The notes under the pieces are model-generated. The model made no database searches, had not been told where the DNA came from, and saw nothing but the letters and a program-made list of their open reading frames with translations. The translations under genes were made by a program, and so were the position numbers. 64,000 bases of DNA from Arenibacter latericius DSM 15913 (GTDB lineage: Bacteria > Bacteroidota > Bacteroidia > Flavobacteriales > Flavobacteriaceae), in contig NZ_AUKX01000016.1 of the NCBI RefSeq assembly GCF_000424985.1, positions 1 through 64,000 on the forward strand. The letters are read 5' to 3'. This document shows, piece by piece, positions 60,048-64,000 of this stretch (the stretch's first letter is position 1; each line of letters begins with the position of its first letter).

Positions 60048-60794
60048 ATGGAAAACATACGTTTAGAATTTATTAAAGATGGGTTTATCAAAATTGACGA
60101 ATTACTTCCCTCCAAGGAGGTTGAGAGTTTGCGAACAATTTATGATGAATTACTCATAGAGAAAGATAAGACTAAACATCTGCGAAGTGATCTTGCCGGT
60201 GTTGATAAGTCTAAACCTAGAAAGGTTGAAAGAATTACACAAATTATGAGGCCAAGCACGGTTTTTCCAAATTTGCTAAAACATAAGACTTATGAAGTAG
60301 CACTAAAATGGGCGAAAAAATTGCTAGGTGAGGACATGGAGCTCGATTTTGATATGATGATAAATAAAGCACCCCATACCAATGCAGAAACCCCATGGCA
60401 TCAAGATGCAGCTTATTGGATAGATATGCCAGATAAAAGGTCGGCTAGTTGTTGGATAGCATTAGATGAAGTGTTTGAGGAGAATGGTTGTATGTGGTTT
60501 ATACCAAAGCAAAATGGAGATGATATTCTACCACATAAAAATCTACCTAATGGAGGAGCACTATATTGTAATACGAAAACAGATAATGCACAAAGTATCC
60601 CTTTATCTCCTGGTGGATGCACTTTTCACGATGGATATACGCTTCATTTTAGTAAAGGTAATAGTACCGATTCCCAAAGAAGGGCGTTAATTCTAAACTT
60701 CAGACCTAAAACAATGATAGAATTAGAAAGGGAGAAAGGAGTAGACCATACAGGGGAAAGAAAAAATAACAATCCTAAACGAGATATTTTGTAA
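60048..60794 (+). CDS. phytanoyl-CoA dioxygenase (PhyH) family oxygenase
   Basis: A 248-residue Fe(II)/2-oxoglutarate oxygenase. The metal triad is His-x-Asp in TPWHQDAAYW (about residue 125) and the distal His in DGYTLHFSKGNSTDSQRRAL (about 204), followed by the Arg that binds 2-oxoglutarate. The double-stranded beta-helix frame is recognisable by SASCWIALDEVFEENGCMWF and LSPGGCTFHDG. Substrates in the family range from lipids to small osmolytes and sugars; nothing here defines it. It is divergent from an AraC regulator and 98 bp upstream of a SusC gene, suggesting oxidative breakdown of the compound that SusC takes up. Confidence 0.85.
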   Translation: MENIRLEFIKDGFIKIDELLPSKEVESLRTIYDELLIEKDKTKHLRSDLAGVDKSKPRKVERITQIMRPSTVFPNLLKHKTYEVALKWAKKLLGEDMELDFDMMINKAPHTNAETPWHQDAAYWIDMPDKRSASCWIALDEVFEENGCMWFIPKQNGDDILPHKNLPNGGALYCNTKTDNAQSIPLSPGGCTFHDGYTLHFSKGNSTDSQRRALILNFRPKTMIELEREKGVDHTGERKNNNPKRDIL

Positions 60795-60892
60795 AATGTT
60801 TAAAGAACATAAAAAATAAATGTGAATGGAACCTATATGAATTTTAAATATTAAAGTACATCAACTAAACCATAATTAAGTTACTGAAAACC

Positions 60893-63800
60893 ATGAAAAA
60901 GAATAATAAGAACTATTCATTTAAAGAAGGAGAGAAATTGTTAGCATTAAAATCAATAATATTATGTATTTCTCTTATATCTGTTATGATTGCATCAGCA
61001 AAACCATTTAAAACTCATTTGGCAGATAAGGATGAGATTCTCCCCCTTAAAATTCATGCCCAAATGACCATATCAGGTACTGTTTCTGATAGAGAAGGTG
61101 CCCCTTTACCAGGAGCTAGTATAGTAGAAAAAGGAACTACCAATGGTACCCAAACCGATTTTGATGGTAATTATGATTTAAATATATCCAATGAAAATGC
61201 CATTATAGTTATATCCTATATAGGATATGCTTCCCAGGAGATTGCAGTAAATGGACAAGCGGTTATATCCATAAATTTAGAAGAAAGTGCTGCAGGATTG
61301 GATGAAGTAGTCGTGGTTGGGTATGGAACGCAAAGGAAAATTAATTTAACGGGCGCGGTGGATGTCGTTAATTCGGAAGAAATCGCAAACCGTTCCGTTA
61401 CCAATGTTACTGAAGCTCTTCAAGGTATTTCTCCCAATCTAAATATTACTTCAAATGGCTGGGATGGAGAGCCTGGTGGAAGTAAGAATATTAATATTCG
61501 CGGAATGGGTTCTTTAAATGGTAACGATGGACCTTATATCTTAGTTGATGGGGTGCCTATGGATTTAAATTCTGTTAATCCGAATGACATAGAATCATTT
61601 TCCATATTAAAGGATGCTGCGGCATCAGCAATTTATGGTTCTAGAGCGGCCTTCGGAGTAATCTTAATTACAACTAAAAGAGGAGAAAAAAATAAGTTAA
61701 AAGTAAATTATTCTAATAATTTTTCTTTTTCAAGTCCTATTGGATTACCACATATGGCTAATTCTATAGAGTACATGACGGCCCATGATCAAGCTCAAAT
61801 TAATGCTGGTTTATCTCGAACCTTTACTACTGAAAACTATGATAGGGTTAAGCAATATATGGAAGGGAATATTACAGACGAAACTTGGTTAAGAGACGAT
61901 GAAAATAATTGGCATGGAAATGATATTTGGAGTTTATCAGGAAATGGAAATAATGATTGGATGTATATTTATTATGATAATATGGTTCTTAGGCAAAAGC
62001 ATGATGTCAGTTTTAGTGGAGGCTCAGATAAAGTAAACTTTTTTGTAGGAGGAGGTTTTTTTGACCAACCAGATGAACTAAAATTTGGAGATCAATTTTA
62101 TAAAAGATTTAACGTTACTGCAAATCTCAATGCAGAAATTACGAATTGGTTATCCTTTAATTTTAACTCGAAGTTTATCAATGAAAGAAAGCAATATTTT
62201 AATCCTGGGCAGGGATGGAGTAGAGATGTTCAGTATCATAATTTCTATAGAACAAATCCATTTAGGCCATTATATTTACCTAATGGAGAGTATTCTGCCA
62301 TCTCTTATATTAATGAGATGATTGATGGTGGAAAAGAAAAGCATTATGATAATCAATATATAGCTACGGTAGGTTTTAACCTAAAGTTGTTAGATGGATG
62401 GGATACTAAAATTCAATATAGTTATAAGAACAATTCCTATAGAATGGATAACACAAGAAAGGAAGTTGTTGGGCATTTGCCTGATGGTTCTGCATATCCA
62501 ATTGCTAATGGAGGCTCAACTAGTTACTTTGCTAGCCAGTTTGCGCGAAATGACTATCAATTATTCACTGCAACTACTTCGTATTTACACAGTATTAAAA
62601 AACATAATTTAAATCTTTTACTTGGCTATGAGTTTGATTTGAATCAATACAATAGTTTATATGGAAGGAAAACAAATCTATTAAATTCTAATCTTCCAGC
62701 CATAAGCACTTCAACAGGTGAACAGTTCTTGGACGATACTAAAAATCATTGGGGGACACAAGGTGTGTTTGGAAGATTTACCTATAATTATGATGAAAAG
62801 TATTTATTTGAAGCAAATGTGCGATATGATGCTTCGTCAAGGTTTTCTAAGGATTCTAGGTGGGGATTTTTTCCATCAGTTTCGGCAGGGTACAATATTT
62901 CTAAAGAGGATTTTTGGTCTCCTTTACAGTCGATAATTAATACCTTAAAAATAAGGGGATCATGGGGGTCATTAGGGAATCAAAATGTTGACAACTATCT
63001 TTACCTATCGACTTTGGGAATCAATACCAATTTATATTGGTTAATGAATGGTGAAAGACCAGACTACATCACTTCTCCAGGCTTAGTTAGCGGAAGTTTG
63101 ACCTGGGAAACATCTTCTACTTTGGATATTGGTTTTGAAGCATCTTTCTTAAATAATAGACTAACCTCAACGTTTGATTATTTTAGGCGTACAACTACTG
63201 ATATGTTTGGCCCAGCTAATGCCTTACCTAGACTTTTAGGGACCGGCGTTCCTAAATTAAATAACGCTAGCTTGGAAACTAATGGATTCGAATTGTCGTT
63301 GGCTTGGAGGGACTATATAGGTGAAGAGTTTTCCTATAATTTGAGATTTAATCTATCCGATAATATTTCAAAAATTAAGAAATATAATAATCCTACCAAC
63401 ACACTAACCACTTGGTACGAAGGTAAGACAGTAGGAGAAATATGGGGTTTAGATACAAATGGATTATATCAAACTCAGTCCGAGGCTGACACTGGCGCTG
63501 ATCAGACCCTGTTTTGGCCAACATGGGGACCAGGAGACATAGCCTATAGAGATTTGGATGGTGATAATGTTATTTCAAGAGGAACTTGGACTAAAGGTGA
63601 CTCAGGTGATTACCGTGTTATTGGAAATAATACCCCTCGATTTAATTATGGACTAGCTGCCAGCGCAGATTGGAATGGTTTTGATATTAGTTTTCTTTTA
63701 CAGGGAGTCGGAAAAAGAGATTATGCATTTGCAGCTAATGATGCTAATTTCTATGGATTTAACGCCAACTTTTGGTGGGACATGAATGTCTACAGGCAAA

Positions 63801-64000
63801 CTGTGGATTATTGGAGACCAGCGGATGAATCTAATTATTTAGGTCCAAATATTAATGGGTACTATCCAAAACCTTATTTGTCACTTGAAGACAAAAAAAA
63901 TAAGGAAATTAGCACACGATATATGCAAGACGCTTCTTATTTACGTCTTAAAAGCTTGACTTTTGGATACACCTTACCTTCAAATATTACAGAAAATATA
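60893..64000 (+). CDS. SusC/RagA-family TonB-linked outer-membrane receptor (3' end outside window)
   Basis: An ATG at 60893 opens a frame that remains open to the window end, over 1035 codons. It has an unusually long basic N-terminus before the signal helix (ILCISLISVMIASA), a carboxypeptidase-regulatory-like domain (ISGTVSDREGAPLPGASIVE), the TonB box region LDEVVVVGYGTQRKINLTGA, the plug (NINIRGMGSLNGNDGPYILV; DIESFSILKDAAASAIYGSR) and barrel strands including LKIRGSWGSLGNQ. These are SusC hallmarks; such proteins import oligosaccharides or peptides with a SusD lipoprotein, which would lie beyond 64000. Regulated, presumably, by the divergent AraC protein. Confidence 0.92.
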   Translation, partial: MKKNNKNYSFKEGEKLLALKSIILCISLISVMIASAKPFKTHLADKDEILPLKIHAQMTISGTVSDREGAPLPGASIVEKGTTNGTQTDFDGNYDLNISNENAIIVISYIGYASQEIAVNGQAVISINLEESAAGLDEVVVVGYGTQRKINLTGAVDVVNSEEIANRSVTNVTEALQGISPNLNITSNGWDGEPGGSKNINIRGMGSLNGNDGPYILVDGVPMDLNSVNPNDIESFSILKDAAASAIYGSRAAFGVILITTKRGEKNKLKVNYSNNFSFSSPIGLPHMANSIEYMTAHDQAQINAGLSRTFTTENYDRVKQYMEGNITDETWLRDDENNWHGNDIWSLSGNGNNDWMYIYYDNMVLRQKHDVSFSGGSDKVNFFVGGGFFDQPDELKFGDQFYKRFNVTANLNAEITNWLSFNFNSKFINERKQYFNPGQGWSRDVQYHNFYRTNPFRPLYLPNGEYSAISYINEMIDGGKEKHYDNQYIATVGFNLKLLDGWDTKIQYSYKNNSYRMDNTRKEVVGHLPDGSAYPIANGGSTSYFASQFARNDYQLFTATTSYLHSIKKHNLNLLLGYEFDLNQYNSLYGRKTNLLNSNLPAISTSTGEQFLDDTKNHWGTQGVFGRFTYNYDEKYLFEANVRYDASSRFSKDSRWGFFPSVSAGYNISKEDFWSPLQSIINTLKIRGSWGSLGNQNVDNYLYLSTLGINTNLYWLMNGERPDYITSPGLVSGSLTWETSSTLDIGFEASFLNNRLTSTFDYFRRTTTDMFGPANALPRLLGTGVPKLNNASLETNGFELSLAWRDYIGEEFSYNLRFNLSDNISKIKKYNNPTNTLTTWYEGKTVGEIWGLDTNGLYQTQSEADTGADQTLFWPTWGPGDIAYRDLDGDNVISRGTWTKGDSGDYRVIGNNTPRFNYGLAASADWNGFDISFLLQGVGKRDYAFAANDANFYGFNANFWWDMNVYRQTVDYWRPADESNYLGPNINGYYPKPYLSLEDKKNKEISTRYMQDASYLRLKSLTFGYTLPSNITENI

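Noticed and set aside
1-64000. CRISPR arrays, tRNA and rRNA genes
   Set aside because: No regularly spaced short repeats and no tRNA cloverleaf or rRNA segments were recognised on either strand.

Overview
The window is low-GC DNA from a member of the Bacteroidota, most likely a marine-type Flavobacteriaceae. The evidence is a SusC/RagA TonB-linked porin, RteC, CTnDOT-style Tra proteins, BfmA/BtgA and MobB mobilization proteins, membrane AraC regulators and weak Shine-Dalgarno sites. No rRNA, tRNA or CRISPR array was seen. Much of it is a patchwork of mobile and accessory DNA, with many decayed insertion sequences (IS1595, IS110, IS256 and IS4 types).

Layout. 0-11.5 kb: IS remnants, two copies of a small RNA-polymerase-alpha-CTD-like gene (the second frameshifted), a GIY-YIG nuclease with a degenerate exonuclease domain beside a dead UvrD-like helicase, a 1537-residue multi-PAS/GAF phosphoacceptor protein without a kinase ATPase domain, and a broken PepSY-TM gene. 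12-19.6 kb: a compact cassette with a C39-peptidase ABC exporter, an HlyD-type adaptor, a membrane TPR/AraC regulator, a 42-residue double-glycine-leader peptide that was not annotated as an ORF, and a lipoprotein prolyl-oligopeptidase. A palindrome with core ATTTATAAAT lies before the peptide gene, and two more follow the peptidase gene. I regard this as the most interesting system: a candidate secreted-peptide production, sensing and processing circuit.

19.8-31.6 kb: the transfer half of an integrative conjugative element (RteC, DnaD/DnaC-like pair, EEP-fold nuclease, amidase, then TraE-F-G-I-J-K-M-N). The mobilization half (SSB, a DUF6876-like protein, BfmA/BtgA, MobB relaxase, coupling protein) lies at 53.7-58 kb on the other strand. 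About 22 kb of cargo separates them: broken genes and a dead IS256; a serine recombinase-OLD nuclease operon; a DUF2383 protein and two response regulators; a five-gene exopolysaccharide-type cluster (HEAT protein, GT2 synthase, TPR/YaiO outer-membrane protein, DUF4838 protein, DUF1573 lipoprotein); and a lone McrB-like AAA ATPase. A roughly 76-bp direct repeat sits upstream of the recombinase and again at 53.55 kb next to a duplicated tail of the coupling-protein gene, so it brackets most of the cargo. No integrase is visible.

58.3-64 kb: a noncoding stretch, then the start of a chromosomal-type nutrient locus with an AraC/cupin regulator divergent from a phytanoyl-CoA-dioxygenase-like enzyme and a SusC-family receptor that runs off the window end.

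Several broken genes differ from intact frames by one base in a homopolymer run (A8, A4, G6). These may be genuine lesions or sequencing errors. The IS copies also carry ordinary nonsense mutations, so real decay is present.
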